Shown: positions 34,427 through 46,500, counted from the stretch's first letter. The stretch: DNA of 64,000 nucleotides from Laburnicola sp. R22_1 (GCA_014281115.1 JACONQ010000002.1:3472001-3536000); one strand, 5' to 3'. Translations and numbers: made by a program. Notes: generated by a model not told the origin, from the sequence alone.

Positions 34427-35162
34427 GCTGGAAATTTCAACAGGATAATTCGAAGATCCACGGAACTCCACAGGTGAAAAGGTAGTTCTCTAGGAATAAA
34501 GTCTTTGTTTTTGGGCATCCACCCTATTTACTAGACTTAAATCCTATAGAAAACGTTTGGAGTCTATTAAAAGATAGGCTAGGAAAAAGAAATAGGGCTT
34601 CTTTAGGCTTTGGCACTAGTAAATCTAGTGTAGAAGTCTTTAAAAGAGCTATACAAGAGGAGTGGGATTTAATTCCACAGGAGGCTATAGATTATTGTAT
34701 ACTATCTTTGCCTAAGCGTTATAATGACGTTATAGAGGCTAAAGGATGGTATACTAAGTACTAGTTATATATTATTTACTAGTTCTATCTAATTGTTTAA
34801 TTTTAATTAACTTTTATCTTTCTCCTTATAATTATTATTTCTATGAATAAACCTATAATAAAAATTAAGTTATATAGTCCTCATAGACTAAACTATAATA
34901 TATATAAGTTATAGAATTTTATCTACGTAGAAAAGAAAGTTATATAGGGTCAAAGTTTTAAGGAAAAATTTCCTTAACTTTACTAAGATACCTCTAGTTA
35001 GCGCTGATTACTAAGCTCTTACTAACTTTCTATACTAAATCTCCTAAACCTTCTCCTTAAAACGATATACTTTTTATTTACATAGTATTAAAACTCACCT
35101 AGTTATATAACTTTTAAAAAGGTATCTTTTTACTAGACGCTTTTTTTTGTGTTACCCTACTG

Positions 35163-35970
35163 TAGTGTTCTTTGCTAAGCCACTAATTTTCGCCTAATCT
35201 AATTCTTTTAAATAATTATAAAACTATATTTTTCTATTTTTAAAACTATAAAATCTAGAATTTAGGGTTAGGTAGAAGTTCTATATAACACGCTAGTAAT
35301 TAGTACTATTATATTAACTAGTAATTACTATCTAGTAAGAGACTAACTTTATACTTTAAAAAATCTTTAAAAAAAAGCTTAGTACGCAGCTTACTAAGCT
35401 TTTTTTAAATTCTAGCCAATTAAAGAGCTTTATTTGCTAATTAATCAGCATTATTTTAATAGTATAGGTGCCCTATATGCCCTAGGTGCACTAGTGGCAT
35501 AGGTGCGCATCCTTACGCAACCTTACGTATGCGCACGCTAAGAAAAAAGTAGTATCGCTGGTGCGCTCTAAGCGCATTTGGTGCGCAGGCGTGCTTAGAG
35601 CCGCTCAGGTGCCCTAGGTGCTCATGCTCGCTCAAAACTTTTCCTAATGATTAGAAACCCCTTAGTCGCAAAAAAACAAACCATAGTATAAATACACAAA
35701 TAAAAGCTTTTCTTTTTATATTCCGTCTTAGGATAGGCTCTTAATTAGCCTAAAATAAAGGCGAAATGCGAAACACTACTAAAAGAAGTGGATTAAATAT
35801 TGTGCAAAGAGCATTGCCCAGTCCAGAAAAACAGCTCATCAATTTTACTTTCCCAGCTTAGATTGAGCCTACATTCCCCCCTACCGTCTTACCATTTGTC
35901 ACCGTCGTTGTAGCTGCTTGAGCTATCTTCTTGCGTGATAACAACAAGCCTCCCAAGATCATACGTACGT
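35163..35970. other. AT-rich to gene-island transition
   Basis: Degraded DNA with a GGTGC-rich run at 35488-35625 and a fragment resembling a MITE-B end at 35648-35680 (TTAGAAACCCCTTAGTCGCA). Composition changes to gene-island values at about 35760, only about 200 bp from the tyrosinase stop codon. Confidence 0.6.
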
Positions 35971-37726
35971 CTATTGATAAATGTAACAAAACGGCCCCCC
36001 AAGCGTAGAAAACAACTCACTACTCGACAGCCCATCCTGTCCCTCGGGCGCCACTACACCCAACCACTGCCTATCCGTTGGTTTTCCCTTTGCCGAGGTT
36101 GGATACATCCAGTTTGTCCCACCTATAAAGGGCGTTTTAGTAGGCGTGATCGTTGCGCAATAGACTTGTTGGACTGCTTTGTTGCGGGGATAGGCATATA
36201 CAGAGAGAGGGATAGGGATAGAGAGACGACGGACAAACTGACCTTCATACATGGCCGTCCGATTCTTAATCTGCCCACCTTGGTAATTCACCCACATCCA
36301 CCAATGGCGATCCAGCTGCGCGTGGTGCAGATAGAAGACGGGCTCGCCTGGGGAAACGAACACGTCGCCGCCTGGGTCTCCTGTATCTCGCTAGTCAGAC
36401 TACGTTGTCCGGGATATTGGTCATGTCTCCCTGCCCACCAACCACCTCAGGGCCTACTATCCGCTCTTCTCTTCTCGACCCGTTAGACCGCCCACCCAAC
36501 TAGTAGGAACAAACATACCCCAAATCGAATAATGCCCCGAGCTATGAATCGCCATCAACCCCCCACCAGGCCCCCCCTGATCCATCTGCAGCGTATCCTG
36601 AAACTTCCCAATAGCGTCGCTTTGCGTGATGTGCGCTGCGAGTTCGCTGGGGACAAGCGACGTGCGGACGAAATTGTTGTTCACGTCGCGGCGGATGCAG
36701 CGGGGGTTGGAGGCGTAGCCGTCGGGCGAGGGGTTGGCGCTTATGTTGAGGGCGGGGTCCATGGTGTTGAGGACGGGGCCGAGGGAGATGGTGAGGCTGG
36801 GGCGTGGGTGGTTAGGTGGGTGGTTGGGTGAGTCATGGCGCGGTGGAAGGGGGTGAAGGGGTATGGATAGCTTGCATGCGATGGGCCCAAGAGAGACAGA
36901 GGGAGATAGAGAAGGAGATACACGAAACGTAACGTACTTCGTCAAAGGACCTTTTGTAACGCATCCTCCTCCATTCCCCGCTTCCAACGGTCTCCCCATC
37001 AGATTCCCACTATGCGGTATATACTCCCCGTTTCCACCTAGACTCGTCTCGTCGCCGTTGAAAATAGGAGAGGCCGGGAGGTCTGTGTATTTGCCCCAGT
37101 TCCAGTATGGCTGCGTACCTTTGAAGTCGCATTCTTGTTTTAGGGCTGTCTCGTATGCCCTATGTGTGCGCCATTCATTAGCTAGAGCTAGAGGTGCTGA
37201 AGCTGAAGAAGAAGAAGAAGAAGAAGAAGAAGAGGGGGAAGGTACCAGATATAGTAGCGATGCCAATGCATGAAGTTGGCCGTCGAATGCACCGTCGGCG
37301 TCATGTTCATGTGCACGACGACGAAGTCGTCATGGCGCGTTGTTGCGCCTGGATACTGTCCTGCCGGGAGTCTGCTGGGTCGTTGTCGGATGCAGTTTAC
37401 AGCGCGGATATACTCTAGTTTTTCTTCCTTGGTCAAGTCACCACTGACGAACATCCATCCAGTCAGTCTGTAGGACTCTTCATTCAGGAAAACGTACACG
37501 GATATACGTACTACTCCTTCCGTACAGACACCGTCTCCTTGGTACATCCCGACGGCCGCGGTAACCCATCCGAGAGCGACCCGTCGAGGACTTTGTACGC
37601 GTTGGCAAGCGCCTGGGTCTGGATATCGTCGATAGACAGCGCCTGTCGCCTGCTAAACGGCCAGGCTGACGCGCTGGAAAAAAGACACAATGTCGACACC
37701 ACAGTAACGAGTATGTTGGCAACCAT
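35971..37726 (-). CDS. Secreted tyrosinase / catechol-oxidase-like type 3 copper enzyme
   Basis: Model: join of 37726-37512, 37443-37246, 37159-36938, 36796-36519, 36380-36243 and 36122-35971 (minus), 400 aa. ATG at 37726 gives a signal peptide (MVANILVTVVSTLCLFSSAS). The CuA site has three His spaced H-X7-H-X8-H (H116, H124, H133 in MHWHRYYIW). This spacing is that of short fungal tyrosinases and catechol oxidases. The CuB site has AIHSSGHYSIWG and, after an intron, FYLHHAQLDRHWW. The protein ends with GGPFCYIYQ, as in this family. There is no C-terminal inhibitory domain or membrane segment. The family oxidises o-diphenols (and sometimes monophenols) to quinones. The 120-bp fifth intron is in frame, so it is the least certain. 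A TATA box lies about 100 bp upstream. The exact substrate cannot be read from sequence. Confidence 0.9.
37160..37245 (-). repeat. (GAA/CTT)n microsatellite inside tyrosinase intron 2
   Basis: The intron (GTACC..ATAG) contains about ten TTC triplets (forward 37204-37232), serving as an exaggerated polypyrimidine tract within the intron body. Confidence 0.75.
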
Positions 37727-37820
37727 GATTCCGTCCGTTCGTTCGTCAAGTCCAGAACTCACCAGCAGACAGACACGTTTCCCACTCTCCAACCCTCCAG
37801 CACTCCACGCACGCACCCCG

Positions 37821-37830
37821 CTTTATATAC
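37821..37830 (-). promoter_or_regulatory. Possible TATA box of the tyrosinase gene
   Basis: GTATATAAAG on the minus strand, about 95-105 bp upstream of the tyrosinase ATG. Confidence 0.5.
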
Positions 37831-39136
37831 TCCCTCCCGCAAGCACATCTAGCTAGGTACTCGCACAGGCATCCGCGCCTTTCTCCATGCCCAGACCGCT
37901 AAAGTGCACAGAGTACCACGCGTTGTATAATTTGATAAAGAGTGGTAGCGCAGAAGGCAAAGCGGATCGTGCGGCTAGTCCAAAGAGGAGGCTGATATTA
38001 CATAACTCCAGGATGCGGACGCGAGGCGGGCTCTCAAAAGCGCGCTTACCCATCTGCCGTGAAGATGTGTGTACATGGCTGCATGCGTTGGCGATCTATC
38101 CGTTCAAGGGGTTGTTTGGGATTGCGATGGGATGCGAGATGAATGGGGAGGTATTATGTGCGGGGGAAGCCACGATTGTCGCCACGTTTACAGCAGTCGG
38201 GGATGGGAGTATAATTGCGCTTGCACGTCTGATATGTTTGAAGGGTGGTTTATCCACAATTGGCGCTCTTCATAGTGGCTGGTTCCGAGATAGATTGTCG
38301 TTTGTACCCCCCAACGTCTCCAGAACTGCTACCCGTGCATAAATCCATTAGCTTATTAGACTCTCCAAGCAAGCCCCTTGCACCTCACCAAATACCCAAC
38401 AGGGAGAAAATCCAGCAACAAGCCGTACCAACAGCACGCCCAACTCCCCCAACCCACCGTCAGCACAATCCCTCCAACACCCACTCAAAGCAAGACTGTC
38501 GATAGATTCAGACCCATGGTCATACAACATACCCATCTGCCGACATAGTACGATGTTGGAGTTTCGTTTCTGCCGGTTGCAGATTATGCACCCAATACGT
38601 GTCGAGAAACCTAAAGCAAAGATCGACGTTGCTATATTACATCGAATATCGTAAGAGTACCATGTATCTTGGCAGCTGCACCCCAGATCTTGGCTTCATC
38701 ATACATATATGCCGGCGCTGCATGTCGCGCGAGGCCCTTCGGCAGTGCTCCCGAGGTTTTATACAATCAAGCTTCGAGCGAAATCACGTGGAACGCAATG
38801 CTCAAGCGGCTATTTACAAAACCTTGAGAGTGGAATTATGAAGGAGTGGTACCTGCGGATACGGAGTCAGGACTGCCCGTGCTTAATAATTACGCCAATC
38901 CCCTGTCGGTCTTGGGTGAATACCAGTCGTTAGCCAAAGCCCATTACCGGCTTTTGCTGTCATTCGTCTTTCTCAACGAGTCCCTCTTGTTTGAGCCCCC
39001 GTCGCCAGAAACCTGCTTTGCTCGCCAACTCGATAGAGTAAGAAATTGCACAGTTGTTGTGCGGAGCGCGACTATGGTTTCATCCTCGGCTAGCAGATCG
39101 GCGACTTTGCTGGAGATATTCGTAGTCCCGCATATA
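37831..39136. other. Intergenic region upstream of tyrosinase
   Basis: About 1.3 kb of ordinary composition between the tyrosinase promoter and the 3' end of the PP4-R2 gene. Several short frames exist on both strands but none has protein-like content or splice support. Confidence 0.6.
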
Positions 39137-40513
39137 CTACTCGTCGGTCTTCATATCCTCGTCCCCGTCCTTATCCTTCTCCCCTTCAGCCTCTTTCTGA
39201 ACCTTTTCTTGGTCGTCTCCATCCTTCATCTCCGCATCTTTGGGCTCAGCTACGGGTTGGGGACTTCTACTCGAGCGCCCAATGCTCGGCCGCCCCACCG
39301 CACCTTCGATATTCAGATGGGTGGAACTCTGCGGTCCTGTGTCTTCCATGCCAATAAGTTCGGGACCGCGAGCGTGTGGTGTTTCTTCTTCGCCTTCTAC
39401 GGTCTCGACAACTGTACCTCCACCTTCAATTTCACCGACGGTAGTACGTCCAGGGTGGGACGTGAGAGAGTACGGGTTGTTGAGAACAACGCCGGCTTGT
39501 TGCTCTTGCCGTAGTATCTCCCCTTGCGTGACTGGGCCTGTCGAGGGCAGAGTCTCCCCATCTGGATGTGAGGACGCGATTTGTGACACTCCGTTAGAGC
39601 TCGATGGAGACGTAGCTTGTGCCCCGTTGCCGCCATTACTGCCATTGAGCATGCCCACCGTGACCGTCTCTATCCTGCCGGCGCCGTTCGGCCCATCAAC
39701 TATTTCTGTGCTCTCAGAGATCAGCTCGTTCTGCCCGCGGTTCTGCAACCATGGTATAGGCGTGAGTAGCGCCCCGCCGAGAGACTCATCGGAACCGAGA
39801 GATGGAACCTGCGGTGACGTCGTGTTAGTTGTGCCGTTGAGGAGGCCAGTCGCAGAAGGGAGGACGGCCTGCGGAAGCGGGAAGATCGTGCTCGGCGACG
39901 AGACAGAGACTACGCGGTCGAGCGCTCGCAGATACGGCGGGAGATATCTGTATCTTCTTTTGGGCTCAAGTATGAGCTCTGCAAGCCTCTGGATCGTGTG
40001 CGGGGGGTTCGCGGGGAAGTTGGTAGACAACGCATTTCGTATTGCCGAGTAGAAGGTTATAGTTTCTTGTGGCAGGTCTCGCGATCCCGAGTCAGAGAAG
40101 CAGGGCACTGGGAGACGGGACGGGGTCTTGGGCGCCGCATTTTCCTTGTCGCCCGACTGCGGCTCTTGGCTCGAGCCCTGTGGTTGCTGTCTCGAGGGCG
40201 TATTTGGCGTCGAGGAGCTGGACGGATGCGATGGCTTGGGGAAATCGGCGACTATCTGGTTAATGTCAGTGATATAAAATAGCAGATCTCAATCACAGGC
40301 TCACCTCATCTAGGCGATCCAGCACATACTTGAGCGTGGCGGGCCACTCGGCGCTGCAGTTGCTATCAGTGGCCGTGTTGTATGCGACGGAGGGGTACAT
40401 ACGCATCCAGCGAGCCGTCCTCGGCCGCCTTCTGAAGAATACTCCCCGCTGTCTACGCATCAGCAAGCGACATGCATTGTGATTGCAAGAAAGGGCATAC
40501 CAGAGGACGCCAT
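39137..40513 (-). CDS. PPP4R2: Protein phosphatase 4 core regulatory subunit R2
   Basis: Model: join of 40513-40501, 40448-40403, 40353-40305 and 40255-39137 (minus), 408 aa. The first exon is only 13 nt (MASS). Introns are 52, 49 and 49 bp, one with a CTGAC branch. The N-terminal helical R2 domain reads LQKAAEDGSLDA, WPATLKYVLDRLDEIVADFP and later IQRLAELILEPKRRYRYLPP, then YLRALDRVVSVSS. This is the hallmark of the PPP4R2/Psy4 family. The C-terminal half is low-complexity and ends in a very acidic/basic tail (KDAEMKDGDDQEKVQ to EDMKTDE), probably disordered. In the family, R2 bridges the PP4 catalytic subunit and R3 and directs PP4 to phospho-H2AX and other DNA-damage targets in the nucleus. 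Symbol is by family, not by verified orthology. Confidence 0.87.
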
Positions 40514-41051
40514 GAGTGTGCGCTTTACAGTGACAGGACACGCCCGTGGAGAGCGGCGCGCTGCGTTGCTTGCCTCTACGCGCTAGTGACGAGTATCACG
40601 TGTGATGCAAGCGAGAAGTTGGCGTGACCTCGGACGTTCAGTTCCAAGCTTGGAGAGCATGCACAGGGGTCATTCAAAACTTTTTAGGGTCTGCATAATT
40701 CAGGACGGTACTTTTCACAAGAGCGAGCTCGTCGCGTTGATCATAGTAAACAGACAACTCGCTGGAAGTTTGGGTAGTCCGTGTCGAAAAGGGTTTCTCA
40801 ATCAATCCTCCACTCTCCATGTGGCTCATCATAGGTAAGAATAAATCGTAATATGTACAAGGTAGAAAGGCAAAATATTCCCTAAATCTACGCTCCAGGT
40901 CTTCTTAATAATACCACCAGTTGCCGCACCAGAAAGAACGTTAGATGGGTATATCGCACCAAGTGACTAGAGATCCAATCCTCCAAACACAAACAGAACA
41001 TGACATGTTGGGCCCGCAAACAAAAAAGGGCATGCTGCGCTGCGTTATGCG
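40514..41051. other. Intergenic, PP4-R2 promoter side
   Basis: About 540 bp. Nothing recognisable. It should hold the PP4-R2 promoter and the 3' UTR of the next minus-strand gene. Confidence 0.6.
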
Positions 41052-43574
41052 TTACGCGTTAATGATGAGGTTGCGTTGTCCGGCATCCTCGGGATGGGAA
41101 CCGAACACGAAGCGGTAGAGGTCAGACATCCAGCTGAAACTCTTGCTTCGCGCCATCCACTGCACCGCTCTGCCGATTTCACTGGCGGTCAGCCTGCGCA
41201 GTGGCTGCGTGTGGATATTGCGTAGTGTAGGATCAGTCAGGACGAGTTGCTTGTAGTTTTCGAAAAGAGCGCTTTGCCAGGGAAGATTGCCAAAGCTGTT
41301 AGAAGGTAGTGATCGAATGAAATCGGGTAATGGTATATGCCGGGAGTATCCGGTATTGATAGCTGCTTTCACAATGAGACCCTTGAGGCGAATAAGATTT
41401 GGGTCTTCACGCCCAGCTGTTGCTGTCGAGGAACTATGGACAGAGTGGGAAGCATCCGAGTACGTCGAAAGATTGGAAGACGAGGAAGACCACCGGTCGT
41501 GTGTGCGTGTCTGCCCTGCCTCTGGGCCCAAGATAAGGATGTGCGGAACATTTGGTTCGTCTGCAGGAGACAACTCCTCGCGCTCGTCAAAAATCGTGGT
41601 GGGCGTCTCCGGGTGCATAAACATCTGTTTGCCCATAGACACGGCCGAATGGTAAGATTCATTGAGGCTTGATGAGCGTTCAGAGCTTTCCGAATAGGTC
41701 GTTGCCGAACGTGATGCAGAAGCGGGGCAGGCAGTAAAAGTGTACTGCGACGGGCGGGGTGTGCCACGGTCTGGTCGTACCTGTGTCCATCCTTCTCGGA
41801 ATAAGTCGCACAGCTCCCAGCATGCCTGGATAGCAGATCCGAATATCTCTTCGTCTGCCGGCTTGTTGTCGCGGCTGTTCTGGCGGATGCTGAACAGCAT
41901 CTCGGCCAACGACCAGCAGGCGTGAAGCAACGCGTCCGTCTCTTCAGGCAGCGATGTCCTCTGCTTCATCAATCTGTGGCACAGTGTCAAATAAAACTCC
42001 AGGGTGCGTTCTTGGAATGCCTCTGGTAGGTTGCGGTCGTGAGCATTGTAGAGATGGTTGTTGAGTTCGAAGCTGACCCTCAGCACCGAATCAGCAGCTT
42101 CATCTCCACGTTGACGCACATCAAACAGCGCCTGGCAAAAGTCACGACAGAGTTCCAATGTCGGCTTGATCTGGGTAGTGGGATCCTCGTCTCGGCTTTC
42201 GTAAAGTGTCTGGCATAGACGCCAACAAGTCCTCCATGCATGTTCTTGAATCTCGCTCTGGCCACCTGAATAATGGAACATTCTCTGGCGGTGGGTTTGG
42301 CTTAGCTTCGCAAGGGTGTTGCACAGAGTCCAGCACTCGTGCAAAGCGTTGCGTAGGGCTGCCACTTCCTTCTCCGTCTCATTTATTCCGTGTAAAACTT
42401 CGCCCATGGTCTGAGTCCCTTGATGGGCGGCCATGACTGCAAGCGGTGACTTGGGCTTTTGTATGTCGCCCATCTGGCTTTCACCCACCTGACTTTCACC
42501 CATCTGGCTTTCGTCATTTTCAAAGGTGGAACTCGAGGCCGTCTCCGATATGCTCATGTCTTCCGACTCGGCGATATCTGCAACGATAAGCTTAGATAAC
42601 AGGATGGATACGTTAGGGGAGGCCTACCAGCAAGGCTGACGCTAACGCGTGTACTCCGTCGTTTGCCATCCTCCTCGTAGTCCTGACGCGTTTGTGCGCG
42701 TGGGGTGGAGCGATCTGGCGCCGTGGAGGAGGGAACAGCAGTGTCGATTGGGTGCGTGTAAGTAGAAGATTGCTGTGCATGTTCAGCCATGACGACTCGG
42801 GACAGAGCTACATGAGCACGACGGACCTTTGCGTCGGGGATCATGTTTGCTTCTGGTGTTTGTGGAGACACCACAGCAGTATGATCCGAGGTGGTCTCAT
42901 TCGACGATGGGACAGACACGCTCGACCGATTCTGTTTGCCGTGTCAGCGCCTATGTAGTGCAACCTCAAACTAGGCGACACGTACGAATGTTTTGAAGTT
43001 GGCCGGCGCATGAATGACAGACTGCGGCGCCTCGTCCGAGTCGGCGCGCGTCCGCGCAGGCAGCGAGGTGACCAGGCGTGAGAGCTGCACACTGTTAGCC
43101 ATGGCCACGTCGAGCGTCTACAGCGGGACACGGGCGTACGTTGTGGCTGTCCGGGCTCGCGGGGCTGACGATGTCGTCCAAGGGCGACTTGATGTCGCTG
43201 CCCTCATCCTCGCTGGTCTGGTTTACCTGGGCGTCGTCCTCAATCTGCATGCGGCGTCAGCGCTGTTTGTTTGTTGCACGGCTTGCAGCAGCAAGTACCT
43301 CGGTGCCGTTGGTGCCATTGCTGTCGACGGGCGAGGGGTCGACAGTGGAGGGGTAGGGACTCGGCGGGGGCTGCAGGTGGTCCGAGGCATTCGAGGACCT
43401 TGTGGTTTCCATTAGCGCTGCTCGTTCGCGGAGGGCCTCGCCGGCGGAGTCGCACCTGTTGGAGAAGACGTGGGCGAAGGGGGCGGGCGACGAGGGCGAG
43501 TCGGTATACGGGCTGAACGAGGACTTCAAGCCGCTGGTGGTGGGCGACGGCATGAGTTGTGTCGCGGTGGCCAT
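41052..43574 (-). CDS. Uncharacterised 770-aa fungal protein with repeated Cys/Trp helical motif
   Basis: Model: join of 43574-43299, 43244-43170, 43117-42986, 42931-42628 and 42577-41052 (minus). Introns are 50-54 bp. The 52-bp intron at 43169-43118 uses a GTCAGC donor and is the weakest junction. The N-terminal 260 residues are Ser/Thr/Pro-rich and likely disordered. Exon 5 holds tandem degenerate helices: LHECWTLCNTL, AWRTCWRLCQTL, TLELCRDFCQAL, VSFELNNHLYN, TLEFYLTLCHRL, LHACWSLAEML and IQACWELCDLF, at a period of roughly 28-37 residues. A short MGESQ/MGDIQ repeat precedes them. A compact C-terminal domain follows (LIRLKGLIVKAAINTGYSR to VFGSHPEDAGQRNLI). No signal peptide, membrane segment or catalytic motif is seen. 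I do not recognise a described function. An all-alpha solenoid scaffold is the best structural guess. Confidence 0.82.
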
Positions 43575-46500
43575 TACTCGATGCGCCTCGCCTCGGGCAG
43601 GATGCGGGTACTGGCACACGGCGGAGGAGCGCCGTGACGGGAGCCCTTTGTATGGCTCTCGCGGTCTCGGACGCGGCCGCCTCGTACGGGACGACGGGCG
43701 CACGGTACCGTGTAGGCTGTGGTGGCAAGGCTGAACGCAGGCCGAGCGCAGGCCGGTGCCAGACAGACGGACCAGGGCGCGGGCGGCGCAGGAAGCGTTG
43801 GGAGTTGGGAGAGGACAGACAGCGACAGTTGGACGCTGCTCAGCGCGGGCGTGGGCGAGTTGGACGGCCGAGCACCTGGGAGGATGGGTTTCGTTTCACC
43901 GACTGCGGATGCGCCTCTGCCTGCCGCGCGTGGCCGAGGATGGAGGAGTGTGATCAGTGAGTCTTCTCCACCTGCTCGTCGGGCCCCGGCCTACTAGCTA
44001 GCGCTGCCGGCCTGCAGGCCGCATGTTGCCAATCGCCGTGCAGGCCCAGGGGCTGCGTTACGCGCCAGAGTGGGCTACTCATCACCACGCTCGCGGGTCA
44101 GTCGAGGACACTGGACCCGGATTGTACACGGGCGGATCCAGTGCTTCACGTCCGCGCTGGACGGAGGGGCGCTCGTGGACGTGCTGTGCCCTGCTTACCC
44201 ATCGAGTCGGTATGTCGCCCTCGAGAGCGCATTCCACCGTCTTGCGTCTTGCCGCTTTTCCATCAGGCCTACAACAAATGCCAACACGCAGCGCACTAAC
44301 CATACCAAGAACCATCATGGGCGCGTATCTGGGCGACGTCTTTGGTGAGGACGGAATAGTCCAACGCACCATAGCCTTCCCGCAGGTCAAGGCTCGCGGA
44401 ACGTCTACGTGGTGTCTTTTCCATGACACAGTCTTTCGTTTGTTGTCAAAGCTTTGAGACATGTTATTAGCTCTCTCTTTCCTCTTTCCCTCGGAAGGAT
44501 CGACGCTCGTCTGTCTATGTAGGAAGGGACGAAGCTGGAAGCCACCGAGTGCTTGGACAGTCTACACCACATACCTAGGTACCTCCGACGTCACCTGGCC
44601 ACCACGTGGACATGCCCAATCGCACGGTATCGGGACTTCGTGCCACTTGACTGTAAGCGTCACGTATACTCCTCGCTTTGCTGACTGTCTTTGTCAGCGC
44701 TTTAGTATAATATTGTCCGCATGGCTTTGCCGCGGGACGCGCCGCAGACGCCGCCACATCTGCACAATCACCGATTAGAAAGCACTACAACGTTATTTCC
44801 ATTGCATTTTCACGTCAGGAATGACTTCCTCTTCACCGATCGTGCTAGGGCCTCGCCGTGCACTAGTTGGATATCGGCCGTGCAGCTCTCTATATGCACT
44901 TAAGCGCCTGCTCCACCACCAACTCAATCATAGTACGAAGCGTCTCCGCCGCACTCGTGCACGATATCATATTCAAGTCTGCCTTGCCAACGCATTCATC
45001 GCTTCGTCTTGTGTGATCGACGCTGTATAGATGGTGGGCTACTTGGCCACTTGCCCAAGGCCACCAGGTCCATCTTGACGACGACACCGCCCCCATCGAT
45101 GAATACGATTGACGAAATATTCGACTACGACAAGGCTCTCCTCTGGAAGGCGAAGTCGAGAGATGTGGTTTCGTGGATACTGTTCTCGGTACGCCAACAC
45201 CTCCGCCTCCACCAGCTCGTGATGGTTGCACGCCAGATGTCGAATGGTTAATCTAATTCCAACATACACATCCACAGAGCGTTCTGTCTTCCCAATGTCA
45301 TGTCTACCGCATCTAACTGATTTTGCTCGGATTCTGCATCATTATCGTGGCGGTACAAGACGTTTAAATTATTCGTCTATGTTGTACGTAATCTCACCCC
45401 TAGCTTCCACGTCAATTTTTAGAAATACTCCTTCCTTCCACTTACCCCGCGAACTCTGTATAGAGCGCACTCAAGAAGTGCTAACAACAGGTCGTCACGA
45501 TTTAATCTTTAGCTACTAGCCCAAGACTCATCACCCTAGCAGACGATGCCAATCCCCTCCCACAAGCCCCAAACCCCACATAAAGACAAACAGAAAAAAA
45601 GAATCTCAAACAATTCCATTATTCCCAGCTCCTCAACACACCCGCATAATCCCAACCCGCAACACAACCCAGCACCAAACAAACCCACAATCCAATCGTA
45701 ATCTCCGCTCCCAATATACAAACCAAACCAACCCCTCAAAAGAAAAAAATAGCAATGCTAGATTTACACACCCAAAGGATGTCGTCCGTCCGTTCTTAAC
45801 CCCAGCCCCCAAAAAAGAACCCAACCAAGCGTAGCCGTAGATCACCCAGCTACCCAATCACACAGCTTACCCAGCCGCCCGGATCCGTACTGTACACGCA
45901 CCCACGCACCGCCCAAAAAAAGAATATTCTCCCCGCTGTAAACTTCCCGCATTTTACGTGATGCCTTTTTTTGTCGTGTGTTGTCTTGGGGATGAATGGG
46001 TCTTCGCGGGAACATGGCTCTACTTATCTTACTTGGTATGGATTCCCCGGGTTTGGGTTGCGGGAATGGGTTGCGGAAATAGCTTAAGGTTCAAGCTATA
46101 AGACTCGATAGATGCATTGGTACGGGGCGGGGGCGCGCGGAGATAAGATTGGGGATCTACATGCGTGTTGTATGTAACTTGTATGTATGAAGGGAATGAA
46201 TGGGCTCTGAGGGATGTCTTGCACGCGCCGCGCGGTGTAGCTTGTGTTTATTGGTCCTTTTTTTAATTTTTGGGAGATAATCAGTTATATATCCTATCAT
46301 GTATGTTTACACGCGCAAGCGAGATATGGTAATTTTTAATATGTTCCATCGTAGCTGTACATAGTTGTGTGGGGTTGGCTTCTTGTGGTGGTTGTGGTTG
46401 GTCGATTGGTCGGTGTTTATGAGGGAGGGAGGGAGGGCCTGCCTATGTACTGGAGAGTGGAGAGGTTTGGCGGGAGGATAGATGCACATGTGGGCATGAT

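Larger units (their letters stand above)
33491..34763 (+). pseudogene. Tc1-like transposase with two introns, nearly intact
   Basis: ATG at 33491. There is one early TAA, a one-base frameshift near 33700, then an open run from 33783 (MLQRVLKGEDYSFNVSKKKA). D1 is in VIFSDESTIQRG. An intron at 34042-34157 (GTAAGT..AAAG, branch TACTAATT) leads into RDISISFWGCIW. A second intron at 34314-34426 (GTAAGT..CTAG) leads into GWKFQQDNSKIHG (D2). The last acid is in YLLDLNPIENVW. Two further TAG codons occur near 34003 and 34480. All DDE residues remain. The end is KGWYTKY. Confidence 0.82.
33038..35162 (+). mobile_element. Tc1-like element with about 110-bp TIRs
   Basis: The element is 2125 bp between TA flanks (33036-33037 and 35163-35164). 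The ends start CAGTA. Left and right terminal repeats match for about 110 bp, including AAAAAGATACCTTTTTA, AAGTGAGTTTTAATACTATG and TAAATAAAAAGTATA. The element is AT-rich but its transposase reads with only a few lesions. Low GC is therefore at least partly native to the element and not only due to RIP. Confidence 0.88.

Noticed and set aside
37887..38342. 151-aa plus-strand ORF in the tyrosinase upstream region
   Set aside because: No signal peptide, domain, repeat or splice evidence; more likely chance.
39240..40052. 270-aa plus-strand ORF
   Set aside because: Lies antisense to the well-supported PP4-R2 exon 4 and has no domain or splice support.
43118..43139. 22-bp intron (GTACGC..GTAG) in the 770-aa gene
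   Set aside because: Too short for a fungal spliceosomal intron. A 52-bp intron from a GTCAGC donor at 43169 keeps the frame and matches the sizes of the other introns.
45536..45857. Cys/Gly/Trp-rich minus-strand ORFs of 67 and 74 aa
   Set aside because: They come from a C/A-skewed forward strand; no signal peptide cleavage pattern or splice support.
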